Assembly (NCBI RefSeq): GCF_018860705.1
Contig: NZ_JAHKQA010000038.1
Coordinates: 99,113 to 163,112, forward strand
Reading direction: 5' to 3'
Source of the DNA: Citreicella sp. C3M06
Lineage (GTDB): Bacteria; Pseudomonadota; Alphaproteobacteria; Rhodobacterales; Rhodobacteraceae
DNA length: 64,000 bases
Part shown: one piece after another, positions 17,652-26,030 of the stretch
How positions within the stretch are numbered: position 1 is the stretch's first letter
Layout of the letters: each line of letters begins with the position of its first letter
The notes under the pieces: model-generated
Seen by the model: the letters and a program-made list of their open reading frames with translations, nothing else
Told to the model about the DNA's origin: nothing
Database searches by the model: none
Program-made: the position numbers and the translations under genes

Positions 17652-18311
17652 ATGAACACGCCCATCGTCCAGCTTCTGGTTCTTGCCGGGATCGCAATAT
17701 TTCTGATCCTGAGACTGCGCAGCGTGCTGGGGACACGGGACGGGTTCGAAAAACCTAAGGCCCCGGCCCCCGCGAACCGCAGCGACCGCCGCCCCGATTT
17801 CGAGGTGATCGAAGGCGGTCCCGATCTCGACATCACCGACCATGTCTCCGAAGGCAGCCCCGCCGCCGAAGCGCTGGCGCAGATGAAACGCGCCGATCCC
17901 GCGTTCAATGTCGGCGAATTTCTTGGCGGCGCGCGCGGTGCCTACGAGATGATCCTGATGGGCTTTGAAAACGGCGACATCGAGGATCTGCGCGATTTTC
18001 TGTCCCCCGAGGTCTACGAGAGCTTCGAAGAGGTGATCGAACAGCGCCGTCAGCAGGGCCTGACCATCGAGGCGAGTTTCGCAGGCGTTCGCGAAATGAC
18101 GCTTGTGGATGCAACTTTTGACGAGGCGAGCCGCCGCGGCGAAGTGACCGTGAAATATGTTGGCGAACTGACCCAAGTGGTCAAGAATGCCGCAGGAGAG
18201 GTGATCGAAGGGTCGGCCACCTCGGTGACCAAACAGAAGGACGTGTGGACCTACGGCCGCATCATGGGAAGCGACGATCCCAACTGGCAGCTTGTGGCGA
18301 CCGACGAATAA
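17652..18311 (+). CDS. timA: Tim44-domain protein (TimA-like)
   Basis: The 219-residue protein has a single N-terminal membrane helix (about residues 5-22, VQLLVLAGIAIFLILRL), a charged linker, and a C-terminal Tim44/TIM44-like domain (GAYEMILMGFENGDIEDLRDFLSPEVYESF onward). The same fold occurs in mitochondrial Tim44 and ribosomal mL45. In alphaproteobacteria TimA is membrane-anchored and thought to act near protein export. GAGGTGA precedes the ATG; the open frame upstream is unrelated. It leads an operon with mltA (3-bp gap) and smr. Its position beside secB and fxsA fits an envelope or export role, but the function is inferred. Confidence 0.85.
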   Translation: MNTPIVQLLVLAGIAIFLILRLRSVLGTRDGFEKPKAPAPANRSDRRPDFEVIEGGPDLDITDHVSEGSPAAEALAQMKRADPAFNVGEFLGGARGAYEMILMGFENGDIEDLRDFLSPEVYESFEEVIEQRRQQGLTIEASFAGVREMTLVDATFDEASRRGEVTVKYVGELTQVVKNAAGEVIEGSATSVTKQKDVWTYGRIMGSDDPNWQLVATDE

Positions 18312-18314
18312 GAC

Positions 18315-19367
18315 ATGAGGCGGGCAATCCGGGCCGCGCTGGTTGTCGCGTTGGCCTGGGTGATCCCGGCAGGCGGCATGAGCGCGGCAGAAACAGACAT
18401 CACTTATCAGGTTCTCGACTTCGCGGATCTGGACGGTTGGGCCGAGGATGATCATTCCGCGGCCCTTTCAGTGTTTCGTGAGACCTGCGGCGATATGGAT
18501 GACCCGGATTGGCGCAGCCTGTGCAATGTTGCACGTGAAACCACTGATGCTACGTCATTTTTTCAACTTTTCTTCCGCCCTGTCCTGATCCGAGACGGTG
18601 CATCCGGCCTGTTCACCGGCTATTTCGAACCGGAGCTTGACGGCTCGCTGGTGCAGACCCCGCGCTATCGCTACCCGGTCTACCAGATGCCGCCCGAGGC
18701 GCAGATGCAGCGCCCGTGGTTGTCGCGGCGCGAGATCCTGATGTCCGGGGTGATGGCCGGGCGCGGGTTGGAAATCGCTTGGGTCGACGATCCGGTGGAG
18801 CTGTTTTTTCTGCAGATCCAGGGCTCGGGCCGCATTCGCCTGCCGGATGGTCGTCATCTCAGGGTCGGCTACGCCGGGGCCAACGGTCACGAGTATCGCT
18901 CGGTCGGGCAAGAGTTGATCCAGCGCGGCACGTTTTCCGCCCATGAGGTGTCGGCGCAGCGCATCAAGGATTGGGTGCGCAGCAATCCCTTTGCCGGCGA
19001 AGAGCTGCTGTTCACCAACCCGTCTTATGTGTTCTTCCGTAACGTCACCGAGGTGCCTGCCGATCGTGGTCCGCTTGGCGCGATGAACCGGTCGATCACC
19101 ACGATGCGCTCGATCGCCGTCGACCCGGCCTATACCCCGCTTGGCGCGCCGGTGTGGATCGAGAAAGCCGGGCGCACGCCGCTGCACCGGCTTATGATCG
19201 CGCAGGATACCGGGTCGGCGATAAAGGGCGCGCAGCGGGCCGACATCTTCTTTGGCACCGGCGATGCCGCAGGGCGCGCCGCTGGCGCGATAAAGGACCC
19301 CGGTCGCATGGTGGTGCTGATGCCGATTCAGCGCGCCTATGCTTTGCTGCCGGACCTGATCCAATGA
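18315..19367 (+). CDS. mltA: MltA, membrane-bound lytic transglycosylase A
   Basis: MltA cleaves the MurNAc-GlcNAc bond of peptidoglycan with formation of 1,6-anhydromuramic acid. The 350-residue protein has a signal peptide (hydrophobic residues 6-24), the MltA barrel (LFTGYFEPELDGS, then FFLQIQGSGRIRLPDG), and the C-terminal 3D domain with the catalytic aspartate in QDTGSAIKG and the DIFFGTG motif. No lipobox cysteine follows the signal, so it may be periplasmic rather than a lipoprotein. Its stop overlaps the smr start (ATGA). Confidence 0.93.
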   Translation: MRRAIRAALVVALAWVIPAGGMSAAETDITYQVLDFADLDGWAEDDHSAALSVFRETCGDMDDPDWRSLCNVARETTDATSFFQLFFRPVLIRDGASGLFTGYFEPELDGSLVQTPRYRYPVYQMPPEAQMQRPWLSRREILMSGVMAGRGLEIAWVDDPVELFFLQIQGSGRIRLPDGRHLRVGYAGANGHEYRSVGQELIQRGTFSAHEVSAQRIKDWVRSNPFAGEELLFTNPSYVFFRNVTEVPADRGPLGAMNRSITTMRSIAVDPAYTPLGAPVWIEKAGRTPLHRLMIAQDTGSAIKGAQRADIFFGTGDAAGRAAGAIKDPGRMVVLMPIQRAYALLPDLIQ

Positions 19368-19948
19368 GCCGCCGCCGATTGCGGCCCGACGAGCTCGAGC
19401 TGTGGAACCTTGTCGCCAGTTCCACCGAACGGCTTCCCGGCCGGCCAATGCGCGAAGCCCCCAAGCCCGCGCCGAAGCCGGCACCGCCGCGACAGAAGCC
19501 AGACCCCCTGCCCGCCTTCAGCCTTGGCGATCGTGCTACCCCGGTCGCCGAGACCCACGATTTCTATGGCACCACCGCAGACCGTCTGAAAAGCGCGCCG
19601 CTGAACATGGATGCCAAGGCCTACAAGACCATGCGGCGCGGCAAGCTGTTGCCCGAGGCGCGGCTTGATCTGCATGGCATGACGCTGGATCAGGCTCATC
19701 CGGAACTGATCCGGTTTATCCTGATGTCGCAGACACGGGCGCTGCGTCTGGTGCTGGTGATCACGGGCAAGGGCCTGCGCGAAGACCCGCATGACCCGAT
19801 GCCGCGCCGTCGAGGTGTGCTGAAAACGCAGGTGCCGCAATGGCTTCGCCTACCTCCGGTGGCGCAGGCCGTGCTACAGGTCTCGGAAGCGCACAACAAG
19901 CATGGCGGCGGCGGGGCCTATTACGTCTATCTCAGGAAGCGGCGCTGA
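19364..19948 (+). CDS. Smr/MutS2-type domain protein
   Basis: The 194-residue protein has a proline-rich N-terminal half (residues 25-60) and a C-terminal Smr domain: LPEARLDLHGMTLDQA (the LDLHG motif), the VLVITGKGLRE stretch, and AHNKHGGGGAYYVYLRK with the HGGxGA loop. Stand-alone Smr proteins are DNA or RNA nickases/nucleases; the substrate here is unknown. The start ATG overlaps the mltA stop. Its 3' end overlaps convergent idi by 17 bp. Confidence 0.88.
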   Translation: MSRRRLRPDELELWNLVASSTERLPGRPMREAPKPAPKPAPPRQKPDPLPAFSLGDRATPVAETHDFYGTTADRLKSAPLNMDAKAYKTMRRGKLLPEARLDLHGMTLDQAHPELIRFILMSQTRALRLVLVITGKGLREDPHDPMPRRRGVLKTQVPQWLRLPPVAQAVLQVSEAHNKHGGGGAYYVYLRKRR

Positions 19949-20456
19949 AGATCTGATCCGAGTGCTGGTCGAGATAGATCCGTAGCCACGGCGTGAACTG
20001 TTCCGGCATTTCGGCGATGCTGTCGCGCAGCGCGGCAAGCGACATCCAGCGCGTCTCCATCACCTCTGCGGGATTTGGCTCCGGTTCTTGCCCCTCGGGC
20101 GCGGTGGCGGTGAAAATATCGACCAGCTCGTGTTCGATCATGCCTGCGCCTACATCGGCGCGATATTCCACCTGCCCGCGCGGCGACAGCGCAAGGCCGC
20201 GCAGCCCAAGCTCTTCGTCTAGTCGCCGGGCGGCGCAGACCAGAGGCGGCTCGTCCCAGAACGGATGGGTGCAGCAGGTGTTCGCCCAAAGACCGGGGGT
20301 GTGGTATTTCCCCAGCGCCCGTCGTTGCAACAGGATCTTGTCGCCGCGGCGCACAAACACCGACACGGCCATGTGTCGCAACCCGCGCAGGTGCGCGTCG
20401 AGCTTTTCAACCGGCGTGAGCGTGCCGTCGATCCATGCAGGAATATGCGTGTTCAT
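19932..20456 (-). CDS. idi: Isopentenyl-diphosphate delta-isomerase, type I
   Basis: Idi interconverts isopentenyl and dimethylallyl diphosphate in isoprenoid synthesis. The 174-residue Nudix-fold protein has the catalytic cysteine motif WANTCCTHP, the Nudix-like AARRLDEELGLRG, and the second active-site region EHELVDIFTA with its conserved glutamates. I choose the ATG at 20456 (MNTHIPAWIDG); the extra 20 upstream codons look non-coding. The gene is divergent from the cytochrome gene and overlaps smr at its 3' end. Confidence 0.93.
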   Translation of the reverse strand: MNTHIPAWIDGTLTPVEKLDAHLRGLRHMAVSVFVRRGDKILLQRRALGKYHTPGLWANTCCTHPFWDEPPLVCAARRLDEELGLRGLALSPRGQVEYRADVGAGMIEHELVDIFTATAPEGQEPEPNPAEVMETRWMSLAALRDSIAEMPEQFTPWLRIYLDQHSDQIFSAAS

Positions 20457-20596
20457 GTCGGTGTCTTTCCCCGCATGGGCCGCGAACGTCAAGCCGGCAC
20501 TGTCATTTGGTCGCATGACGCGGGTGTCGCCCTTGGCGGGAATGCATCCCTTCGGCTAGGTTGACCGCCAGACAACCTGTCACGGGAGAACACGGG

Positions 20597-21019
20597 ATGA
20601 GTTTCAAGATAGCCACGGCATGCGCCGCAGTGATGCTTGCCGGAAGCATGGCGCAGGCACAGGATGCGGAGGCTGGCGAGCAGATCTTCAAGAAGAGCTG
20701 CCGGTCGTGCCATTCCATCGTCGCACCCGATGGAGAGATGATCTTCAAGGGTGGCCGGACCGGGCCGAACCTTTATGGCGTGATCGGCCGCGCCGCAGGA
20801 ACCGATCCTGATTTCCCGCGCTACAAGGCCTCGCTTGTCGAAGCTGGAGAAAAGGGGCTGGTCTGGGACGAAGCCAGCTTCGAAGAATATGTCGTCGATC
20901 CGTCCGGGTTCCTCAAGGAATACCTTGGCGACGATGGCGCCCGCTCTGGCATGTCCTTCAAGCTAAGGACCGGCGCGATGGATCTTTACGCCTACCTGAA
21001 TTCGGTCAGTCCCGAGTGA
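20597..21019 (+). CDS. Class I c-type cytochrome (cytochrome c2 type), exported
   Basis: This is a periplasmic electron carrier. The 140 residues start with a signal peptide ending AQAQD (cleavage near residue 21). The haem motif CRSCH follows at about residue 36, and the axial methionine is probably in SGMSFKL near residue 122. The G-R-T-G-P-NLYGVIGR stretch is typical of cytochromes c2/c551. The ATG at 20597 follows GGAGAACACGG. It is a single gene bounded by a strong terminator. The partners (bc1 complex, oxidase or another reductase) cannot be told from context. Confidence 0.9.
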   Translation: MSFKIATACAAVMLAGSMAQAQDAEAGEQIFKKSCRSCHSIVAPDGEMIFKGGRTGPNLYGVIGRAAGTDPDFPRYKASLVEAGEKGLVWDEASFEEYVVDPSGFLKEYLGDDGARSGMSFKLRTGAMDLYAYLNSVSPE

Positions 21020-21038
21020 TCCGCAGGCGTTGCAACGC

Positions 21039-21072
21039 AAAAGGGGCGCATCGCGGGATGCGCCCCTTTTTT
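21039..21072. terminator. Strong bidirectional terminator between cytochrome c and the Wza-like gene
   Basis: A 14-bp perfect stem (21039-21052 with 21057-21070) with a 4-nt loop is flanked by A4 on one side and T6 on the other. It can therefore end the plus-strand cytochrome and the minus-strand polysaccharide-export transcripts. Confidence 0.85.
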
Positions 21073-21089
21073 CATGCCGCAAAGTGGGT

Positions 21090-22211
21090 TCAATTGTCGA
21101 GGTTCTGAACCTGGCGCGTGATGCCGAAGGTGGTGCCGACGAGGCTAAGGACCGAAGATGCCGCCGGAATCGGAGATTCGGTGGCGTAAACCGTGTCACT
21201 GGGGTTGATCCGGAACTGTTTGGCCGCGAACAGCCCATCCGTCGAGGTCAGATCGAAGGTGAACACCACCTGCTGCATCGACGGCGCACTGCCATCAGAG
21301 CGCAGCGCCCGCACCGGGTATTCGCGCAGCACCAGCACGCCCTTGGGATCGGCGCGGCTGTCCTGAAGACCGCCCATCAGGGTGACAGCCTCCATCGCGC
21401 TCAGATTGTCCTTGGGGAAATACACCAGATCTTCGCTGCCCGCCGCGCCAAGCGCGGTAAAGCTGTGGTTGTCCTGCTGGATGATGACCGTATCGCCCGG
21501 CATCAGCAGCGCGTTGCGTTCACCGTTGGCCAGCAGGCTGTCGGCCGAGGTTTCATAGGTCGTACCGCCGCGAATGAGCCGCACGCGCGGATTGCGCAGC
21601 GTCGGCAGGATGCCGCCGCCATCGGCGATCAGCCCCAGCACCTTGTAATTGCGCGACGGCATTGGGAAGGCCCCCGGCTCCTCGACGCCGCCGACCAGCT
21701 CGACCGAATTGGCGCGGCCCTGCGTCAGGCTCAGCTGCACCTGCGCCGAAGGGGCGATCTGCACCAGCTCGCTCTGAATCTTGCCGCGTGCCTCATCGGG
21801 ACTCATGCCGCGGATGTACACCTGCCCGACATAAGGCACGAAGACCGCCCCGTTGGCACCGACCTCGACGCCGCTCAGGGGCGCGGCCTTTTCCGTCGCG
21901 CTGGTGATCAGCGAGTTTTCCTGGCTGTCCCAGATCACGATATCGACCTTGTCGCCGGTCTGGATCACGTTGACGTTCGACCCGTTCGACGTTCCCGGCC
22001 AGCCGAAGTCGTTCTCCCAGCCGGTGCGGGGCCAGGACGCGACCATCGGCATGTTGGCACGGGTGACCGGCACGACTTCGAATGTCGGGGTGCTGGAATT
22101 GGCTTCGCGAAGCACTTCAGAGTGCAGGGCAGCGCCGCGAGGAACGATGCTACACCCCGAAAGGGCAAGGGCCGACGCGCAGGCAACAAGAATAAGACGT
22201 GATCGCAACAA
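21090..22211 (-). CDS. Wza/ExoF-type polysaccharide-export outer-membrane lipoprotein
   Basis: Proteins of this family form the outer-membrane channel for capsule or exopolysaccharide. The 373-residue sequence has a lipoprotein signal (lipobox LALSGC, Cys at about 20), the Poly_export domain (IQTGDKVDIVIWDSQEN, then VGANGAVFVPYVGQVYIRGMSPDEA), and two SLBB-like repeats (SVELVGGVEEPGAFPMP; ALLMPGDTVIIQQ). The start is a TTG at 22211 after GGGGGA. It is divergent from the sugar-transferase gene, forming a small exopolysaccharide locus with yjbF and yjbH. No Wzc-type kinase is present in the window. Confidence 0.88.
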   Translation of the reverse strand: MLRSRLILVACASALALSGCSIVPRGAALHSEVLREANSSTPTFEVVPVTRANMPMVASWPRTGWENDFGWPGTSNGSNVNVIQTGDKVDIVIWDSQENSLITSATEKAAPLSGVEVGANGAVFVPYVGQVYIRGMSPDEARGKIQSELVQIAPSAQVQLSLTQGRANSVELVGGVEEPGAFPMPSRNYKVLGLIADGGGILPTLRNPRVRLIRGGTTYETSADSLLANGERNALLMPGDTVIIQQDNHSFTALGAAGSEDLVYFPKDNLSAMEAVTLMGGLQDSRADPKGVLVLREYPVRALRSDGSAPSMQQVVFTFDLTSTDGLFAAKQFRINPSDTVYATESPIPAASSVLSLVGTTFGITRQVQNLDN

Positions 22212-22269
22212 AAGGTGGTCCCCCGGAATGTCGTAGGTGTCACAATGGCTTTCTTAATGCGTCCGTTTC

Positions 22270-22998
22270 ATGATAGACAGCGTGTTGTCCAAGGAAAACC
22301 GCAAACAGGACGGGCGACGTGGCCCTAAAGCAGCAGCGCCGGGCAGATCGGCGGGTTTCAGCGCGAAATCGGGGCCAAAGGCCGGAATGACCCTTTCAAA
22401 GCGTATTTTCGATATCATCATCGCCCTTTTGCTGATTGTGGTGCTGTCGCCTCTCATCGTGGCGCTGGCGCTGGCGATCCTGTTGCTGGATGGCCGCCCG
22501 GTGCTGTACCTGTCCGAACGGATGCGCAGCATGGACGAGGGGTTCACCCTGTGGAAATTCCGCACCATGCGGCCCGATGCCGATGACCGGGGCGTGTCGG
22601 GGGGCGACAAGACCAGCCGTATCACCCGCACCGGAGGCTTCATGCGGCGCTATCGGCTCGACGAGATTCCGCAGCTTTGGAATATTCTGGTCGGCGATAT
22701 CAGCTTTGTCGGCCCGCGCCCGCCGCTTCGCCGCTATACCGAAAGCCATCCCGAGATCTATTCAAGCGTTCTGCGCTCGCGCCCCGGCGTCACCGGTCTT
22801 GCAACGCTGGTGTTTCACCGCACCGAAGAGCGGCTTCTGGCGCCCTGCCGCAGCAAGGACGAGACCGAGGAAGTCTATTGCCGCCGCTGCATTCCACGCA
22901 AGGCAGAGCTCGACATGATCTATCAGCAGCGACGGACGTTGTGCTACGATCTGCGTCTTATGCTGGCCACGGTGCTGCGGCGTATCTCGCTGCACTGA
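22270..22998 (+). CDS. ExoY/WcaJ-type undecaprenyl-phosphate sugar transferase
   Basis: Such enzymes start exopolysaccharide repeat synthesis by moving a sugar-1-phosphate to undecaprenyl phosphate. The 242-residue protein has a variable N-terminus (1-40), one membrane segment (about 45-72), and the catalytic domain with WKFRTMRPDAD, RYRLDEIPQLWNILVGDISFVGPRP and RPGVTGLATL. The C-terminal block carries an unusual cysteine pair (CRSKDETEEVYCRRC) not essential to the family. It faces the Wza-like gene across 58 bp and converges with yjbF. Confidence 0.92.
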   Translation: MIDSVLSKENRKQDGRRGPKAAAPGRSAGFSAKSGPKAGMTLSKRIFDIIIALLLIVVLSPLIVALALAILLLDGRPVLYLSERMRSMDEGFTLWKFRTMRPDADDRGVSGGDKTSRITRTGGFMRRYRLDEIPQLWNILVGDISFVGPRPPLRRYTESHPEIYSSVLRSRPGVTGLATLVFHRTEERLLAPCRSKDETEEVYCRRCIPRKAELDMIYQQRRTLCYDLRLMLATVLRRISLH

Positions 22999-23006
22999 TC
23001 GCGGGT

Positions 23007-23663
23007 TTATTTCCGCAAACGGTGTAGCACCGCATAGCCGATGTTGGGCCCAAGCCATTGCCGCGAGGCAAGGATTTCGCCGCTGCCATCCACCACGTAG
23101 TAATCGACGAAGGCCGGGCCATCGGGGCTTTCACAGGCGGCGATGACCTCAGTCGCCTGCGCCTTTACCAGCCCGAGCGCCACGTCGACCGGCTGGTCCG
23201 GCTCGACGCCGCAGCTGTAGGTGACGACGCGGGTGACGTCTTCTGGCGTGAGCCAGCGCTGGATGTAGCTGGCGGTGCCGGTCCGGCGTGCCCGCACCAG
23301 ATCCAGCAGCGGGCCCTGATCGGTCGACATCAGATCGCCGCTGAGCCCGCGCGTGCCAGTGATCATGCCATCGCGCAGAACCACCGACTGGCGCGCCTTG
23401 TTGGCGTAGGTGGCATAGGGGCCGTTCTGTTCGATGCGCAGCAATAGCGCCTGCGTCTCGCGGTCGGGCAGGCTGAGGAAAATCACCGGCAGCGGTGTGG
23501 TGCTCAGCGTCGCGACGATCTGCTGAGGGGTGATCTGCGATGGTGCGCTCTTGCCTTTGAACAGCACGGCAGAGGTCACGTCGATCGGGCTTTTGTATTC
23601 GGGATCGTTGCTGCAGGCGGCAAGACCCACAAGCGCGGCGAGCAGTGCGATGCGGCGGATCAT
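23007..23663 (-). CDS. yjbF: YjbF-type exopolysaccharide lipoprotein (GfcB/YmcC family)
   Basis: The 218-residue protein has a lipoprotein signal (MIRRIALLAALVGLAAC, Cys at 17) and the family segments PVIFLSLPDRETQALLL, GLSGDLMSTDQGPL and the closing WLGPNIGYAVLHRLRK. YjbF is part of the E. coli yjbEFGH exopolysaccharide operon. The start at 23663 overlaps the yjbH stop (ATGA), confirming it over the longer frame. The molecular function is not established; the association with yjbH is strong. Confidence 0.85.
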   Translation of the reverse strand: MIRRIALLAALVGLAACSNDPEYKSPIDVTSAVLFKGKSAPSQITPQQIVATLSTTPLPVIFLSLPDRETQALLLRIEQNGPYATYANKARQSVVLRDGMITGTRGLSGDLMSTDQGPLLDLVRARRTGTASYIQRWLTPEDVTRVVTYSCGVEPDQPVDVALGLVKAQATEVIAACESPDGPAFVDYYVVDGSGEILASRQWLGPNIGYAVLHRLRK

Positions 23664-25813
23664 CTCCAGAACCTTCCCCAGCTGTCGGTGATTTCGTCTT
23701 CGTGCCACGTGCGCACGTTGCCATAAAGCCGCCCCGGAACCGACAGGCGTGCACCGCCGTCGCGGGTGATGGGGCGAATGACCGTGGTGTCATACTCGCG
23801 GGTGGGAGTGCCGATGCCGACGCTCATCGGGATGGTCAGCGTGATGCCCTTGTCGAACGAGCCTTCGCCGAATTCGTCGCTAGACACGTTGGTAAAGGTG
23901 GCAAACGCGCCGAATTTCCAGCCGTTGGCGAATTCACGCCCGACGGTCAGCGTGGTGCCCCAGTCACCCGCAAGGTAGCGCCCGATATCCATCTGTCCGG
24001 TATAGCCACCGCCGAAATCGTAATAGGCCGAGACATGGCCGTTGAAATCGGGGATTTCGCGGGTGACGTCGCTGAAGGGCTCGTAGGTGGTGTTGTCCAT
24101 CAGCGCGAACAGCTGGTCGTAATCGCGGCGACGCACGAAGTTCACTTCGACCCCCAGCGCCAGCGCGCTGTCGACCGGCTTCCACAGCACTTCGCTGGAC
24201 ACCCCGGCGTACATCGATTCCAGATAGCCGGCAGAGACCCGGCCATACAGGTCCGGCCCGACGCGACCGTTCCATGCCAGCACGAGGTCGCGCAGCTTGG
24301 GGTCGCCGTTCTGGGCGTAAAGGGTGGTGTCGGTGCGTGCCCGGGGCAGTTCGGATGGCGACAGGCGCTCCGTCTCGTGGATGTTGCCGATCACGCGTTT
24401 GCGGAACGCGCCCGACAGCGACAGGTTCGGGGTGATCTGCCACGACGCGCCAAGCTGCGCGCCGATGTCGAGCCGGAACGGCGCGTCGGGGTCGAAAGTC
24501 GAGGTTTCGTAATAGGAGGTCAACGACCAGCTGAATTTCGGAGTGACCGGGATGGTCGAGGGCGGGGCCTTGCCATAGGCATCGGTGATCGAGGCGCGGG
24601 CGAGCATTTCGACCGCCGCATCGTTTTCGAGGTTTTCCAGATCGCTGCGCCTGAGCGTGATGGCCGACATCGGCGTGCCGTTCTCGACCGGGATGATGAC
24701 GAATTCCTCGACCGAATCCGGCATGATGCGAGTCATGGCGCGGGCAGCGCGGCCGATGGCCTGCGCCGGGCGTCCGTAATGCTCGTTGCGCAGCCGGATC
24801 GTGGCGCGATGCGGCTCGAGCTGGTAGCCCTCGATGCTCAGATCATCGGCTTGCAGGCTGGTGATAAGGCGCTGGCGGGTGTTGTCCTCGTAGGCGGCAA
24901 GTGCGCCGGTCCAGCCCAGATCGCTGACGCTGTTGGCCGGGCGGCGACGCACCGGCAAGCCGCCCGCTTCAAGCCCGCCGGGAATTCCCAGCGTTTTGGG
25001 ATTCATCGGGTAGGAGAGTTGAAAGCCAAGTGTGCTGCCATAGGCATAATACAGCGCCAGACGGGCATCGTTGGGCAGGCGGTATTCGACGCCGTAGTTC
25101 AGCGGCGAATTGTGTTCGAAACCACCGCGATCGGATTCATCGTCATAGGCATCCGAGGAATATTCCAGCTTCAGCGTTAGATCGTCGTTGAATTGATAGG
25201 CCAGTCCGCCGAACCCGGCGATGTCGCCGCGGAACCAGCGATCATAGGTCGGCAGTCCGCCGCTGCCCAGCAGGTTACCCGGTCGCTCGCCATAGCTGCC
25301 AAGCGGATTGTAGCTGCCAAGCCGACCCCAGCCCAGACCGGCGGTCGCCTTAAGTTTCTGCCCGACGGTCTTGGTCGCGACGATGTATTCGCCGCTATAG
25401 ATCCCGGTGCCGATGAAATCCTGCAAGCCGATGGCAACGGCAGGCCGGATCGAGGTTTCGGTGAGCAGCTGAAAGCGCAGATCGAAGCTGCGGTCGTAAT
25501 AGACCCCGTCGGCGTTGCTGTTGGGATCGTCGAAATTGCCGATCCCGGCATAGCGGAAGGTGCCCGAAAGGCGCGGCGTCAGCTGAAAGGTGATCGCACC
25601 GCGATTGCTTTCGTCGATCCGCCCATAGGTCAGGCTGATGGTGGCATCCGGGGCCATCTCGGCGCTTGGCATGTCGATCAGGCCGGGAACGCCATAGGTA
25701 TTGAAGCTTGGCACCTGCTGCGCGCCGGTCGGCAACCCGAGGCACACCGCAGCTGCGGCGGTCCCCGCAAGGCACCACGCCCGTACCGGTCTGAACCCTG
25801 CCTTCGCTTCCAT
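23660..25813 (-). CDS. yjbH: YjbH-type outer-membrane beta-barrel lipoprotein-like exopolysaccharide protein
   Basis: This 717-residue exported protein has a signal peptide (to about residue 32, ending GAQQ) and begins its mature part PSFNTYGVPGLIDMPSAEMAPDAT, the YjbH signature. Many short amphipathic strands ending in aromatic residues follow, as in outer-membrane barrels. YjbH takes part in exopolysaccharide export or modification with YjbF. The ATG at 25813 is preferred over 25849 because the signal peptide starts there. There is no lipobox cysteine. It is the first gene of yjbH-yjbF. Confidence 0.87.
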   Translation of the reverse strand: MEAKAGFRPVRAWCLAGTAAAAVCLGLPTGAQQVPSFNTYGVPGLIDMPSAEMAPDATISLTYGRIDESNRGAITFQLTPRLSGTFRYAGIGNFDDPNSNADGVYYDRSFDLRFQLLTETSIRPAVAIGLQDFIGTGIYSGEYIVATKTVGQKLKATAGLGWGRLGSYNPLGSYGERPGNLLGSGGLPTYDRWFRGDIAGFGGLAYQFNDDLTLKLEYSSDAYDDESDRGGFEHNSPLNYGVEYRLPNDARLALYYAYGSTLGFQLSYPMNPKTLGIPGGLEAGGLPVRRRPANSVSDLGWTGALAAYEDNTRQRLITSLQADDLSIEGYQLEPHRATIRLRNEHYGRPAQAIGRAARAMTRIMPDSVEEFVIIPVENGTPMSAITLRRSDLENLENDAAVEMLARASITDAYGKAPPSTIPVTPKFSWSLTSYYETSTFDPDAPFRLDIGAQLGASWQITPNLSLSGAFRKRVIGNIHETERLSPSELPRARTDTTLYAQNGDPKLRDLVLAWNGRVGPDLYGRVSAGYLESMYAGVSSEVLWKPVDSALALGVEVNFVRRRDYDQLFALMDNTTYEPFSDVTREIPDFNGHVSAYYDFGGGYTGQMDIGRYLAGDWGTTLTVGREFANGWKFGAFATFTNVSSDEFGEGSFDKGITLTIPMSVGIGTPTREYDTTVIRPITRDGGARLSVPGRLYGNVRTWHEDEITDSWGRFWR

Positions 25814-26030
25814 GCCTCGCCCCTGCGTCCGGATGTCTGGTTTTCCCAAGAGCTAGAGGATGCTGGCGGAGCTGTCCACGCGCACGCGCGCGGCGCGGGT
25901 TGCCTGTGGGAAATACGGCACGACCAGAGATGCCCGAAATCACCCGTTAAGCCGACAGTTTTATTTGTTAAGCGCAGGGTAATGCCTGTGCCTCTAAGGT
26001 CGCTGCGGGGTGACTAAATAGGTGGTGAAA

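Noticed and set aside
21030..22202. 390-codon plus-strand open frame opposite the Wza-like gene
   Set aside because: Antisense shadow of a well-supported gene; no family features and no SD.
23645..25180. 511-codon plus-strand open frame opposite yjbH
   Set aside because: Antisense frame of a high-G+C gene; yjbH itself has clear family motifs.
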